Below, piece after piece: positions 1-11,466 of a stretch of 64,000 nt of DNA. The stretch comes from Acanthosepion esculentum (Eukaryota; Mollusca; Cephalopoda; Sepiida; Sepiidae): assembly GCA_964036315.1 (NCBI GenBank), contig CAXIWW010000817.1:5739501-5803500 (forward strand), in the 5' to 3' direction. Below the pieces are notes generated by a model. The model worked only from the letters and a program-made list of their open reading frames with translations, ran no database searches and was not told the DNA's origin. Made by a program: the position numbers and the translations under genes. Numbering within the stretch: the first letter of the stretch is position 1; every line of letters starts with the position of its first letter.

Positions 1-3000
1 TACACTACGTCCAGCAGCCATGATTCTGATCTGTTGGTTTCTGGTATATATTTGAGCTTCTAATGTAAAAAGATAAACTACGTCCAGGAGCATGGCCTCT
101 GACCTGTTGGTTTCCCGTCCATATTTGAGCGCCTAATGTAAGATTTTAGATTACATGCAGCAGCATGGCCTCTGATCTGTTGGCTTTCGGTCAATATTTG
201 AACGTCTTGTGGAAGATGATACACTACGTCCAGCAGACATCATTCTGATCTGTTGGTTTCCCGTCCATATTTGAGCGTCTAATGTAAGATTTTAGAATAC
301 GTCAAGCAGCATGGCATCTGACCTGTTGGCTTCCGGTCCATATTTAATCGTTTTGTGTAAGATGACACACTACGTCCAGCAGCCCTGTTTCTGATCTGTT
401 GGTTTCTGGTGCATATTTGAGCGTCTGATGTAAAAAGATAAACTACGTCCAGCAGCATGGCCTCTGATCTGTTCGTTTCCGGTTCATATTTGTGCGTCTA
501 ATGTAAGATTTTAGAATACGTCCAGCAGCATGTCCTCTGACCTGTTGGCTTCCGGTCCATATTTGAGCGTCTTGTGTAAGGTGATACACTACGTCCAGCA
601 GTCATGATTCTGATATCTTGGTTTCTGGTACATATTTGAGATTCTAATGTAAAAAGATATACTACGCCAAGCAGCATGGCCTCTGACCTGTTGGCTTCCG
701 GTCCATATTTGAGCGGCCTGTGTAAGATGATACACTACGTCCAGCAGGCCTGTTTCTGATCTCTTGGTTTCTGATGCATTTTTGAGCGTCTTGTGTAAGA
801 TTATACACTACGCCCAGCAGCCATGATTCTGATCTGTTGGTTTCTGGTGCATATTTGAGCGTCTAATATAAAAAGATAAACTACGTCCAGCAGCCTGGCC
901 TCTGATCTGTTGGTTTCCGGTACATATATGTGCATCTTATGTAAGATTTTAGAATACATGCAGCAGCATGGCCTCTGACCTGTTGGCTTCCGGTCCATAT
1001 TTGAGCGTCTTGTGTAAGATGATACACTACGTCCAGCAGCCATGATTCTGATCTGTTGGTTTCTGGTGCATATTTGAGCGTCTAATGTAAAAAGATTAAC
1101 TACGTCCAGCATCATGGCCTCTGATCTGTTGGTTTCCGGACCATATTTGAGCGTCTAATGCAAGATTTTAGACTACATGCAGCAGCATGGCCTCTGATCT
1201 GTTGGCTTCCGGTCCATATTTGAGCGTCTTGTGTAAGATGATTCACTACGTCCAGCAGACATGTTTCTGATCTGTTGGTTTCTGTACATATTTGAGCGTC
1301 TAATGTAAATAGATAAACTACGTCAAGCAGCATGGCCTCTGATCTGTTCGTTTCCCGTCGATATTTGAGCGTCTAATGTAAGATTTTAGAAAACGTCCAG
1401 CAAGATGGCATCTGACCTGTTGGCTTCCGGTCCATATTTGAGCGTCTTGTGTAAGATGATAAACTACGTCCAGCAGCCCTGTTTCTGATCTCTTGGTTTC
1501 TGGTGCATATTTGAGCGTCTAATGTAAAAAGATAAACTACGTCCAGCAGCATGGCCTCTGATCTGTTGGTTTCCGGTCCATATTTCAGCGTCTAATGTAA
1601 GATTTTAGACTACGTCCAGCAGCATCGCCTCGGACCTGTTGGCTCCCGGTCCATATTTGAGCGTCTTGTGTAAGGTGATACACTACGCCAGCAGCCATGA
1701 TTCTGATATCTTGGTTTCTGGTGCATATTTGAGCGTCTAATGTAAAAAGATATACTACGTCCTGCAGCATAGCCTCTGATCTGTTGGTTTCCGGTCCATA
1801 TTTGTGCGTCTAATGTAAGATTTTAGACAACGACCAGCAGCATGATCTCTGACCTGTTGGCTTCCGGTCCATATTTGAGCGTCTTGTGTAAGATGATACA
1901 CTACGTCTAGCAGCCCTGTTTCTGATCTCTTGCTTTCTGGTGCATATTTGAGCGTCTAATGTAGAAATGTAAACTACGTCCAGCAGCATGGCCTCTGATC
2001 TGTTGGTTTACGGTCCATATTTGAGCGTCTAATGTAAGATTTTAGATTATGGCCAGCAGCATGGCCTCTGAACTGTTGGCTTCCGGTCCATATTTGAGCG
2101 TCTTGTGTAAGATGATACACTACGTCCAGCAGCCCTGTTTCTGATCTGTTCGTGTCTGGTGCATATTTGTGCGTCTAATGTAAAAAGATAAACTACGTCA
2201 AGCAGCATGGCCTCTGATCTGTTGGTTTCCGGTCCATATTTGAGCCTCTAATGTAAGCTTTTAGACTACATGCAGCAGCATTGCCTCTGACCTGTTGGCT
2301 TTCGGTCCATATTTTGACGTCTTGTGTAAGATGATACACTCCGTCCAGCAGCCATGATTCTGATCTGTTGGTTTCTGGTGCATATTTTGAGCGTCTAATG
2401 TAAAAAGATATACTACATCCAGCAGCATGGCCTCGGATCTGTTGGTTTCCCGTCCATATTTGAGCGTCTAATGTAAGATTTTAGACGACGTCCAGCAGCA
2501 TTGCCTTTGACCTGTTGGCTTCCGGTCCATATTTGAACGTCTTGTGTAAGATGATACACTACGGCAAGCAGCCATGATTCTGATCTCTTGGTTTCTGGTG
2601 CATATTTGAGCATCTAATGTAAAAAGATAAACTACGTCCAGCAGCATAGCCTCTGATCTATTGGTTTCCGGACCATATTTCAGCGTCTAATGTAAGATTT
2701 TAGACTACATGCAGCAGCATGGGCTCTGACCTGTTGGCTTCCGGTCCATATTTGAGCGTCTTGTGTAAGATGATACACTACTTCCAGCAGCCATGATTCT
2801 GATCTGTTGGTTTCCGGTGCATATTTGAGCGTCTAATGTAAAAAGATAAACTACGTCCAGCAGCATGGCCTCTGATCTGTTGGTTTCCGTTCGATATTTG
2901 AGCATCTAATGCAAGATTTTATAATACATGCAGCAGCATGGCCTCTGACCTGTTGGCTTCGGGTCATATTTGAGCGTCTTGTGTAAGATGATACACTACG

Positions 3001-3464
3001 TAGAGAAGACGTGATTCTGATCTGTTGGTTTCCCGTCATTATTTGAGCGTTTAATGTAAATAGATATACTACGTCCAGCAGCATGGCCTCTGATCTGTTG
3101 GTTTCCGGTCCATATTTGAGCGTCTAATGTAAGATATTAGACTACGTCCAGCAGCATGGCCTCTGACCTGTTGGCTTCCGGTCCATATTTGAGCGTCTTA
3201 TGTAAGGTGATACACTACGTCCAGCAGCCATGATTCTGATCTGTTTGTTTCTGGTACATCTTTGAGCTTCCAATGTAAAAAGATTAACTACGTCCAGCAG
3301 CATGGCCTTTGACCTGTAAGCTTCAGGTCTATATTGGAGCGTCTTGTGTAATATTATACTGTACGTCCAGCAGCCATGATTCTGATCTGTTGGTTTCTGT
3401 ACATATTTGAGCGTCTAATGTAAATAGATGAACTATGTCCAGCAGCATGGCCTCTGATCTGTTG
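1..3464 (+). repeat. Satellite A, left block (73-bp monomers)
   Basis: Tandem array of 73-bp monomers. Three subtypes alternate. One starts catggcctctgacctgttgg and carries gcgtcttgtgtaagatgata. One starts ccatgattctgatctg and carries gtctaatgtaaaaagata. One starts catggcctctgatctg and carries aatgtaagattttaga. All end in variants of ctacgtccagcag. Divergence between monomers is modest, with many CpG-type changes such as ctacgt to ctacat. The block begins before the window and stops in mid-monomer at the C junction. Short open frames on the minus strand here (for example 801-1115) are repeat translations, not genes. The family is not recognised. Confidence 0.95.
1041..3300 (+). repeat. 219-bp trimer higher-order repeat within satellite A
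   Basis: The monomer subtype with the gattctg or gtttctg signature recurs at about 1041, 1260, 1478, 1697, 1914, 2132, 2353, 2571, 2790, 3009 and 3228, so every 217-221 bp, which is three monomers. Upstream of 1041 the order is disturbed, with spacings of about 145 and 75 bp, as if single monomers were lost or gained. This shows a trimer HOR that was homogenised and later rearranged near the left edge. Confidence 0.88.
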
Positions 3465-3985
3465 ATGTCCAATTGTCGGGAATTTCTTACCTTATCCATA
3501 ATTACAAAAGTTTTTTCGACACCTTGAATAGAGTCGAGGCGAAATTCAACGGTATGGGGACTTGTGTTAGCTCATTTTCGGAAATTTTCATGCGGCCCTA
3601 AACTGGGAAATCAGTCATATTTCACTTGTTTATAACTTTTTTCCAGTCAAAGAAATATTTTCAAAATGGGTATCAAATTGTGTCCAATTATTTGATTTGT
3701 CTATGTTTACAGGGATTTTTCATTTGCTCAGATAGTAAAAAGTACAGCTTTCACCATGTGCGCGGTATGTCGTCTGACAATTTACAGCGTCCTAATTCCA
3801 GTTTGCACAATAAGACTGCATTTCGAATTTTTCCTTTTTATAGAATCCACAAAATATTGCTGTCCAATTTTCGGGAATATCATGCCTTATTCATAATTAC
3901 AAAAGTTTTTTCGACACCTTGATTAGAATCTAGTCGCAATTCAACGGTATGGGGACCCTTGTTAGCTCATTTGCAGAAATTTTCA
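3465..3985 (+). repeat. Satellite C, left fragment (1.3 units of a 395-bp repeat)
   Basis: AT-rich sequence with landmarks tgtccaattgtcgg, ttttttcgacaccttga, attcaacggtatgggg, cagggatttttcattt and gcgcggtatgtcgtctgac. The start (tgtccaattg) and the stretch through gttagctcatttgc appear twice, about 395 bp apart, giving 1.3 copies. The same unit recurs on the right at 61048-62382 in the same orientation. The left edge interrupts an A monomer after ctgttg. The right edge stops after gaaattttca and enters satellite B. A 98-codon open frame at 3626-3922 lies wholly in this repeat and shows no coding features. The family is not recognised; an origin from a non-autonomous element is possible but not shown. 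Confidence 0.9.
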
Positions 3986-4629
3986 AAGTATCTCAGGCTT
4001 CTACAAGCCGATTTCTCCGGCCTCTTTTGTGCCAACTTACTTCCAAGAAATCTCAGGCTGCTACGAGCTGACTACGCCTGGATCTTCTATGACGAATGCC
4101 TTACAAGCAATCAACGGCTGCAACAAATCGATCTCCTGGCTCTTTCGTGACAACTGCCTTACAAGAAATCTCTGGCTACTACAAGCTGACTACGCCTTTC
4201 TCTTTTGTGGCAACTGCCTTACAAGCAATCTCAGGCTGCAGCAAGCCCAATTCTCCTGGCTTTTTTTGCCAATTGCCTTACAAGTAATCCCAGGCTGCTA
4301 CGAGCGTATTTCACCTGGCTCTTTTGTGGCAACTGCCTTACAAGCAATCTCAGGCCTCTACAAGACGAATTCTCCTGGGTCTTTTGTGAGAACTGCCTTA
4401 CAAGCAATCTCAGGATGCTACGGGTCGACTACGCCTGGCTCTTCTATGACAAGTGGCTTACAAGCAAACTCCAGGCTACTACAAGCCGATTTCTCCTGGC
4501 TCTTTTTTGGCAACTGCCTTACAAGCAATTTCATGCTGCTACGAGCCGACTTTTCTTGGTTCGTTTGTGAAAACTGCCTTACAAGACATCTCAGGCTGCA
4601 GCAACCCCGACTCTTTTGGCTTTTTAACA

Positions 4630-4769
4630 GGCTCGTAGCCGCCTGGGATTGCTTGTAAGGCAATTGGCACACAAAGCCAGGAGAATTTGGCTTGTAGCAG
4701 ACTGAGAATGCTTGTAAGGCATAAGCCACAATTGAGCCAGGAGAAATCGGCTCGTAACAGCCTGGGATT
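4630..4769 (-). repeat. Inverted satellite B segment 1
   Basis: Within the plus-oriented array this stretch reads as reverse-complement B monomers (ggctcgtagccgcctggg, gcttgtaaggcaattggc, cttgtagcagactgagaatg). It spans about 2.3 monomers. Plus orientation resumes at acaagcaatctcagg. The next 55 bases are plus-oriented, and together they form a 195-base module repeated at 6177-6371. Confidence 0.88.
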
Positions 4770-6125
4770 ACAAGCAATCTCAGGCTGCCACTAGTCCAAT
4801 TCTCCTGACTTTTTGTGCCAATTGGCTTACAAGCAATCCCAGGCACATACGAGCCGATTTCTCCTGACTCTTTTGTGGCAACTGTCTTACAAGCAATCTC
4901 AGGCTGCTACAAGCCTAATTCTCCTGGCTCTCTTGAGACAACTGCCTTACAAGCAAAATCAGGATGCTACGAGCCGACTTCTCATGGCTCTTTTGTGAAA
5001 ACTGCCTTACAAGCAATCTCAGGCTGCTACAAACCCACATCTCCTGTCTCTTTTGTGAAAACTGCCTTACAAGCAATCTCAGCCTGTAACAAGATGAATA
5101 CGCCTGTCTCTTTTGTGAAACTGCCTTGCAAGCAATCTCAGGCCGCTACAAATCGACATCTACTGTCTCTTTTGTGCGAACTGTCTTACAACCAATATCA
5201 GGCTGCCTCTAGGAGCAATTACTTTTTGTTCCAGTTGCCTTAAAAAAGCAATCCCAGGCGGCTACGTGACGATTTCTCCTGGCTGTTTTGTGGTAACTGC
5301 CTTACAAGCAATCTGAAGCTGCTACAAGCCGAATTATTTTGGCTCTATTGTGACAACTGCCTGAAAAGCAATCTCAGGCTGCAGCAATCCCACTTCTCCT
5401 GACTTTTTGTGCCAATTGCCTTACAAGCAATCCCAGGGGGGCTAAGAGCCGAATTCTCCTGGCTCTTTTATTACAACTGCCTTTCAAGAAATCTCAGGCA
5501 GCTACAAGCCGAATTCGCCTGTCTCTTTTGTGAAACTGCCTTACAAGCAATCACAGGCTGCTACGAGCCAATTTCTCCTGGGTCTTTTCTGGCAACTGCC
5601 TTACAAGAATTCTCCGGCTACTACAAGCCGAATTTTCCTTGCTCTTTTGTGACACCTGCGTTACAAGTAATCTCAAGCTGCAGCAATATGAATTCTCCTG
5701 GCTTTCTATGCGAATTGCCTTACAAGCAATCTCACGCTGCTAAGGCCGAATACGCCTGGCTCTATTGTGACAACTGCATTACAAGCAATCACAGGCTGCC
5801 GTCAGCACAATTCTCCTTTTGTGCGAATTGCTTTAAAAGCAATCCCAGGCGTCTATGTGCCGATTACTCCTGGGCTTTTGTGGTAACTGCGTTACAAGCA
5901 ATCTCAGGCTGCTACAAGCCGAATTCTCCTGGCTCTATTGTGACAACTGCTTTACAAGCAATCTCAGGATGCAGCAATCCCAATTCTCTTGGGGTTTTTT
6001 TGCCAATTGCCTTAGAAGCAATGCCAGGCGGCTACGACCCGATTTCTCCTGGCTCTTTTGTGGCAACTTCCTTACAAGCATGGCAGGCTGCTACGAGCCG
6101 ATTTCTCCTGGCTCAATTGTGGCAT

Positions 6126-6316
6126 CAGGCTGAGATTTCGTGTAAGGCCGTTTTCACAAAAGAGCCAAAAGAAGTCGGCTCGTAGCCGCCTGGGATTGCT
6201 TGTAAGGCAATTGGCACACAAAGCCAGGAGAATTTGGCTTGTAGCAGACTGAGAATGCTTGTAAGGCATAAGCCACAATTGAGCCAGGAGAAATCGGCTC
6301 GTAACAGCCTGGGATT
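6126..6316 (-). repeat. Inverted satellite B segment 2
   Basis: Reverse-oriented B monomers, starting with caggctgagatttcgtgt and including cacaaaagagccaaaag. It is about 190 bp, one monomer longer on its left than segment 1. From 6177 onward it matches the first segment base for base by eye, including the return to plus orientation, so the two are copies of one rearrangement. Confidence 0.87.
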
Positions 6317-6371
6317 ACAAGCAATCTCAGGCTGCCACTAGTCCAATTCTCCTGACTTTTTGTGCCAATTG
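6177..6371. repeat. 195-bp duplicate of 4630-4824 carrying the inversion junction
   Basis: By eye this is identical to 4630-4824 at a constant offset of 1547 bp. It covers the reverse-oriented monomers, the switch back to plus orientation and the following monomer up to gtgccaattg, where the copies part (gcttac versus ccttac). The inversion therefore happened once and was then copied by a segmental duplication within satellite B. Confidence 0.85.
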
Positions 6372-9300
6372 CCTTACAAGAAATCCCAGGCTGCTACGTG
6401 CCGATTCCTCGTGGCTCATTTGTGGCATCTGCCTTACAAGCATTCTCAGGCTGCTATAAGCCCAATTCTCCTGGCTTTTTGTGCCAATTGTCTTACAAGT
6501 CATCCCAGGCGGCTACGAGACGATTTCTCCTGGCTCCTTTGCAGCAACTGCCTTACAAGCAATCTCAGTCTGCAACAAGCCGAATTCTCCTGGCTCTTTT
6601 GTGAAAACTGCCTTACAAGCAATGTGAGACTGCTACGAGCCGACTTCTCTTGGCTCTTTTGTGAAAACTGCCTTTCAAGCAATCTCAGGCTGCTACAAAC
6701 ACACATCTCTTGTCACTTTTGTGAAAACTGCCTTACAAGCAATCTCAGCCTGCTACAAGCCGAATACGCCTGACTTTTTTGTGAAACTGCCTTGCAATCA
6801 AACTGAGGCCGCTACAAATCGACATCTTCTGGCTCTTTTGTGATAACTGCCTTACAAGCAATCTCAGGCTGGATCCAGCAATATTCTCCTGACTTTTTGT
6901 GCCAATTGCTTTAAAAGCAATCCCAGGCGGCCACGTGCCGATTTCTCCTGGCTCTTTTGTGGTATCTGCCTTACAAGCAATCTCAGGCTTCTACAAGCCG
7001 AATTCTCCTGTCTCTTTTTTTGAAAACTGCCTTACAAGCAATCTCAGCCTGTTACAAGCCGAATACGCCTGGCTCTTTTGTGAAACTGCTTTACAAGCAA
7101 TCTCAGGACGCTACAAATCGACATATAATGGCTCTTTTGTGACAACTGCCTTACAAGCAATCTCAGGCTGCCGCTAGTCCAATTCTCCTGACTTTTTGTG
7201 CGAAATTGCCTTACAAGCATTCTCAGGCTGCAGCAATATGAATTCTCCTGGCTTTTTGTGCGAATTGCCTTACAAGCACTCCAAGGCGGCTACGAGCCGA
7301 TTTCTCCTGGCCCTTTTGTGGCAACAGCCTTACAAGAAATGTCAGGCTGATACGAGCCGACTTCTCTTGGCACTTTTGTGAAAACTGCCTTACAAGTAAT
7401 ATCAGGCCGCTACAAATCGACATATCCTATCTCTTTTGTGACAACTGCCTTACAAGCAATCTCAGACTGCCGCCAGCACAATTCTCCTGACTTTTTGTGC
7501 CAATTGCCTTAAAAGCAATCCCAGGCGGCTACGTGCCGATTTCTCCTGGTTCTTTTGTTTTAACTGCCTTACAAGCAATCTCAGGCTGCTAGAAGACGAA
7601 TTCTCCTGGCTCTATTGTGACAACTGCCTTACAAGCAATCTCAGGCTGCCGCTAGTCCAATTCTCCTGACTTTTTGTTATAATTGACTTACAAGCATTCC
7701 CAGGCTGCTACGAACCGATTTCCCCTGGCTCATTTCTGGCATCTGTCTTACAAGCATTCTCAGGCTTCAGCAATATGAATTCTCCTGGCTTTTTGTGCGA
7801 ATTACCTTACAAGCAATCCCAGGTGTCTACGAGCCGATTTCTCCTTGCTTTTTTGTGGCAACAGCCTTACAAGAAATCTCAGGCTGCTAAAAGCCAAATT
7901 CTCCTGGCGCTTTTGTGACAACTGCCTTACAAGCAATGTCAGGCTGCTACGAGCAAACTTCTCTTGGCTCTATATACTGAAACTGCCTTACAAGCAATCT
8001 CAGGCCGCTACAAGCCGAATACGCCTGGCTCGTTTGTGAGACTGCCTTGCAAGATATCTCAGGCCGCTACAAATCGACATCTCCTGTCTCTTTTGTGACA
8101 ACTGTCTTGCAAGCAATCTCAGGCTGACCCCAGCACAATTCTCCTGACTTTTTGTGCCAATTGCCTTAAAGCAATCCCAGGTGGCTACGTGCCGATTTCT
8201 CCTGGCTCTTTTGTGGGAACTGCCTTGCAAGCAATCTCAGGCTGCAGCAAACCCAATTCTCCTGGCTCATTTGTGGCAACTGCCTTAACAGCAATCTCAC
8301 GCTGCTACAAAACGACATCTACAGTCTCTTTTTCTTAAAACTGCCTTACAAGCAATCTCAGCCTGCTACAAGCCGAATACGCCTGGCTCTTTTGTGAAAC
8401 TGCTTTACAAGGAATCTCAGGCCGCTATAAATCGACATATCCTGGCTCTTTTGTGACAACTGCCTTACAAGCAATCTCAGGCTGCCGCTAGTCCAATTCT
8501 CCTGACTTTTTGTTATAATTGTCTTACAAGCAATCCCAGGCTGCTACGAAGCGATTTCTCCTGGCTCATCTATGGCATCTGCCTTACAAGCATTCTCTGG
8601 CTGCAGCTTTATGAATTCTCCTGGCTTTTTGTGCGAATTGCCTTACAAGAAATCCCAGGCGGCGACGAGCCGATTTCTCCTGGCTCTTTTGTGGAAACTC
8701 CCTTACAAGAAATCTCAGGCTGCTGAAAGCCGAATTCTCCATGCGCTTTGGTGACAACTGCCTTACAAGCAATCTCAGGCCGCTACAAATCGACATCTTT
8801 TGTCTCTTTTTTGACAACTGCCTTACAAGCAATCTCAGGCTCCTGCAAGCCGAATTCTCCTGGCTCTTTTGTGCAAATTGAATTACAAGCAATCCCAGGC
8901 GTCTACGAGCCGACGTCTCTTGGCTCTTTTGTGAAAACTGCCTTCAAAGCAATCTCAGGCTGCTACAAAACGACATCTCCTGTCTCTTTTTTTCAAAACT
9001 GCCTTACAAGCAATCTCAGACAGCTACAAGCCGAATACGAGACAGTCCCAGAAAGTCCAACGCAGACGGCTCCCAGTCCCAGAAAGTCCCACGCAGACGA
9101 CCCCCAGTCCCAGAAAAACCCACGCAGACGATCCCCCACCCAGGAGACAGTCCCAGAAAGTCCCACGCAGACGAACCGCCACCCAGGAGACAGTCCCAGA
9201 AAGTCCCACGTAGACGAGCCCCCACCCAGGAGACAGTCCCAGAAAGTCCAACGAAGACGACCCCCACTGCCAAAAATTCCCACGCAGACGGACCCCAGTA

Positions 9301-10089
9301 CCAGAAAGTCCCACGCAGACGACCCACACCCAGGAGACAGTCACAGAAAGACCCACGCAGACGACCCTCAGTACCAGAAAGTCCCACGCAGACGACCCCC
9401 AGTCCGAGAAAGTCCCACGCAGACGACCCACAGTCCCAGAAAGTCCCACGCAGACGACCCCCAGTCCCAGAAAGTCCCATGCAGACGACCCGCCACCAAG
9501 GAGACAGACACAGATATCCCACGCAGACGACCCCCCATCCAGGAGACAGTCCCAGAAAGTCCCATGCAGACGAACCCCAATCCAAGAAAGTCCCACGCAG
9601 ACGACCCCCAGACAGGAGACAGTCCCAGCAAGTCCCACGCAAACGACCCCCAGTCAAAGAAAGTCCCACGCAGACGAACACCCACCCAGGAGACAGTCCC
9701 AGAAACTCCCACGCAGACGACCCCCCACCGAGGAGACAGTCCTAGAAAGTCCCACGCAGACGACCCCCAGTCCCAGAAAGTCCCACGCAGACGACCCCCA
9801 CACAGGAGACAGTCCAAGGAAGTCTCATTCAGACGAACCCCACCTAGGGGACTGTCCCAGAAAGTCCCACGAAGACGACCCCCCCCCCACGCATGAGACA
9901 GTCCCAGAAAGTCCAACGCAGACGAACCCCCACACAAGAGAGAGTCCCAGAAAAACCAACGCAGAGGAACCCCAGTCCCAGAAAGTCCCACACAGACGAC
10001 CCCCAGTCCTAGGAAGTCCCATGCAGAAGACCCCCACCCAGGAGACAGTCCCAGAAAGTCCCACGCAGACGACCCCCACCCAGGAGACA

Positions 10090-10957
10090 GTCCCAGAGAG
10101 TCCCAAACAGACAACCCCCCACCCTGGAGACAGTCCCAGAATGTCCCACGCAGAAGACACCCAGTCCAATAAAGTCCCACGCAGACGACACCCCACCCAG
10201 GAGTCAGTCCCAGAAAGTCCCACGCAGATGACCCCTAGTCCCAGAAAGTCCCACGCAGACGACCCCCAGTCCCACAAAGTCCAAAGCAGACGACCCCCCA
10301 CCCAGGAGACAGTCCCAGAATGTCCCAGGTAGACGACACCCAGTCCCAGAATGTCCCAGGCTGACGACCCCCAGTCCCAGAATGTCCCCCGCAGACGACC
10401 CCCTAGTCCCAGAAAGTCCCACGAATACGACCACCCCATCCAGGTGACAGTCCCAGAAAGTCCCACGCTGACGACCCCCAGCCCAGTAAGTCCCACGCAG
10501 ACGACCACCCCACCCAGGTGACTGTCCCAGAAAGTCCCAAACAGACAACCCCCCACCCAGGAGACTGTACCAGAATGTCCCACGCAGAAGACACCCAGTC
10601 CAATAAAGTCCCACGCAGACGACCCCCCACCAAGGAGTCAGTCCCAGAAAGTCCCACGCAGATGACCCCTAGTCCCAGAAAGTCCCACGCAGACGACCCC
10701 CAGTCCCACAAAGTCCAAAGCAGACGACCCCTCACCCAGGAGACAGTCCCAGAATGTCCAACGTAGACGACACCCAGTCCCAGAATGTCCCACGCTGAAG
10801 AGCCCCAGTCCCAGAATGTCCCACGCAGACGACCCCCTAGACCCAGAAAGTCCCACGAAGACGACCACCCCACCCAGGTGACAGTCCCAGAAAGTCCCAC
10901 GCTGACGACCCCCAGCCCAGTAAGTCCCACGCAGACGACCACCCCACCCAGGTGACA
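10090..10957 (+). repeat. 434-bp tandem duplication in D
   Basis: Two successive copies at a constant offset of 434 bp, with rare variants in common: tcccaaacag at 10101 and 10535, cagaagacacccag at 10151 and 10585, and caggtgacag at 10441 and 10875. 434 equals fourteen 31-bp monomers in length, although the content is mixed. A few point differences separate the copies. Boundaries are approximate. Confidence 0.8.
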
Positions 10958-11466
10958 GTCCCAGAAAGTCCCACGCTGACTACCTCCAGTCCCAGAAAGT
11001 CCCACGCAGACGACCCCCAGTTCCCGAAAGTCCAACGCAGACGACCTCCAGTCCCAGAAACTCCCACGCAGACGACCCCCCACCCAGGAGAGAGTCCCAG
11101 AAAGACCCACGCAGCCGACCCCCTGTCCCAGAAAGTCCCACGCAGTCGACCCCACACCCAGGAGACAATCCCAGAAAGTCCCACGCAGACGACACCCAGT
11201 CCACAGAAACTCCCATGCAGACGACCCCCCACCCAGGAGACAGACCCAGATATCCCACGCAGACGACCCCCAGTCACAGAAAGTCCCACGCAGATTAACA
11301 CCCACCCAGGAGACAGTCCAAGAAAGTCCCACGCAGACGAGCCCCCACCCAGGAGACAGTCACAGAAAGTCCCTCGCAGACTACCCCCAGTCAAAGAAAG
11401 TCCCACGCAGACGACCCCCAGACAGGAGACATTCCCAGCAAGTCCCACGCAGACGACCGCCAGTCC

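Larger units (their letters stand above)
3986..9039 (+). repeat. Satellite B, left outer block (59-60-bp monomers)
   Basis: About 84 monomers of 59-60 bp with the core ccttacaagcaatctcaggc followed by a variable middle and then ctcctggctcttttgtg. Subtypes differ in the middle: gctacgagccgatttc, gctacaagccgaattc, ctacaaatcgacatc, ctacaaaacgacatc, gccgctagtccaattc, gcagcaatatgaattc and gccgaatacgcctgg. Subtypes recur in preferred order, so an HOR exists, but its period is irregular here. The aatatgaattc subtype lies at 5685, 7235 and 7772, with a variant at 8608. Open frames up to 258 codons (5409-6185) are repeat translations. Two short stretches run in reverse orientation (listed separately). 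Confidence 0.95.

Noticed and set aside
1..3464. CENP-B box in satellite A or other families
   Set aside because: I compared gttggtttccggtcc and gttcgtttccgg with the known box pattern (TTCG, then A, then CGGG at fixed spacing) and found no match on either strand.
3626..3922. 98-codon open frame in satellite C
   Set aside because: The same sequence in the right-hand C units is interrupted or shifted, so there is no conserved frame.
5409..6185. 258-codon open frame in satellite B
   Set aside because: It translates 60-bp monomers; since 60 is divisible by 3, one frame stays open until a mutation or a 59-bp monomer. No coding constraint is seen.
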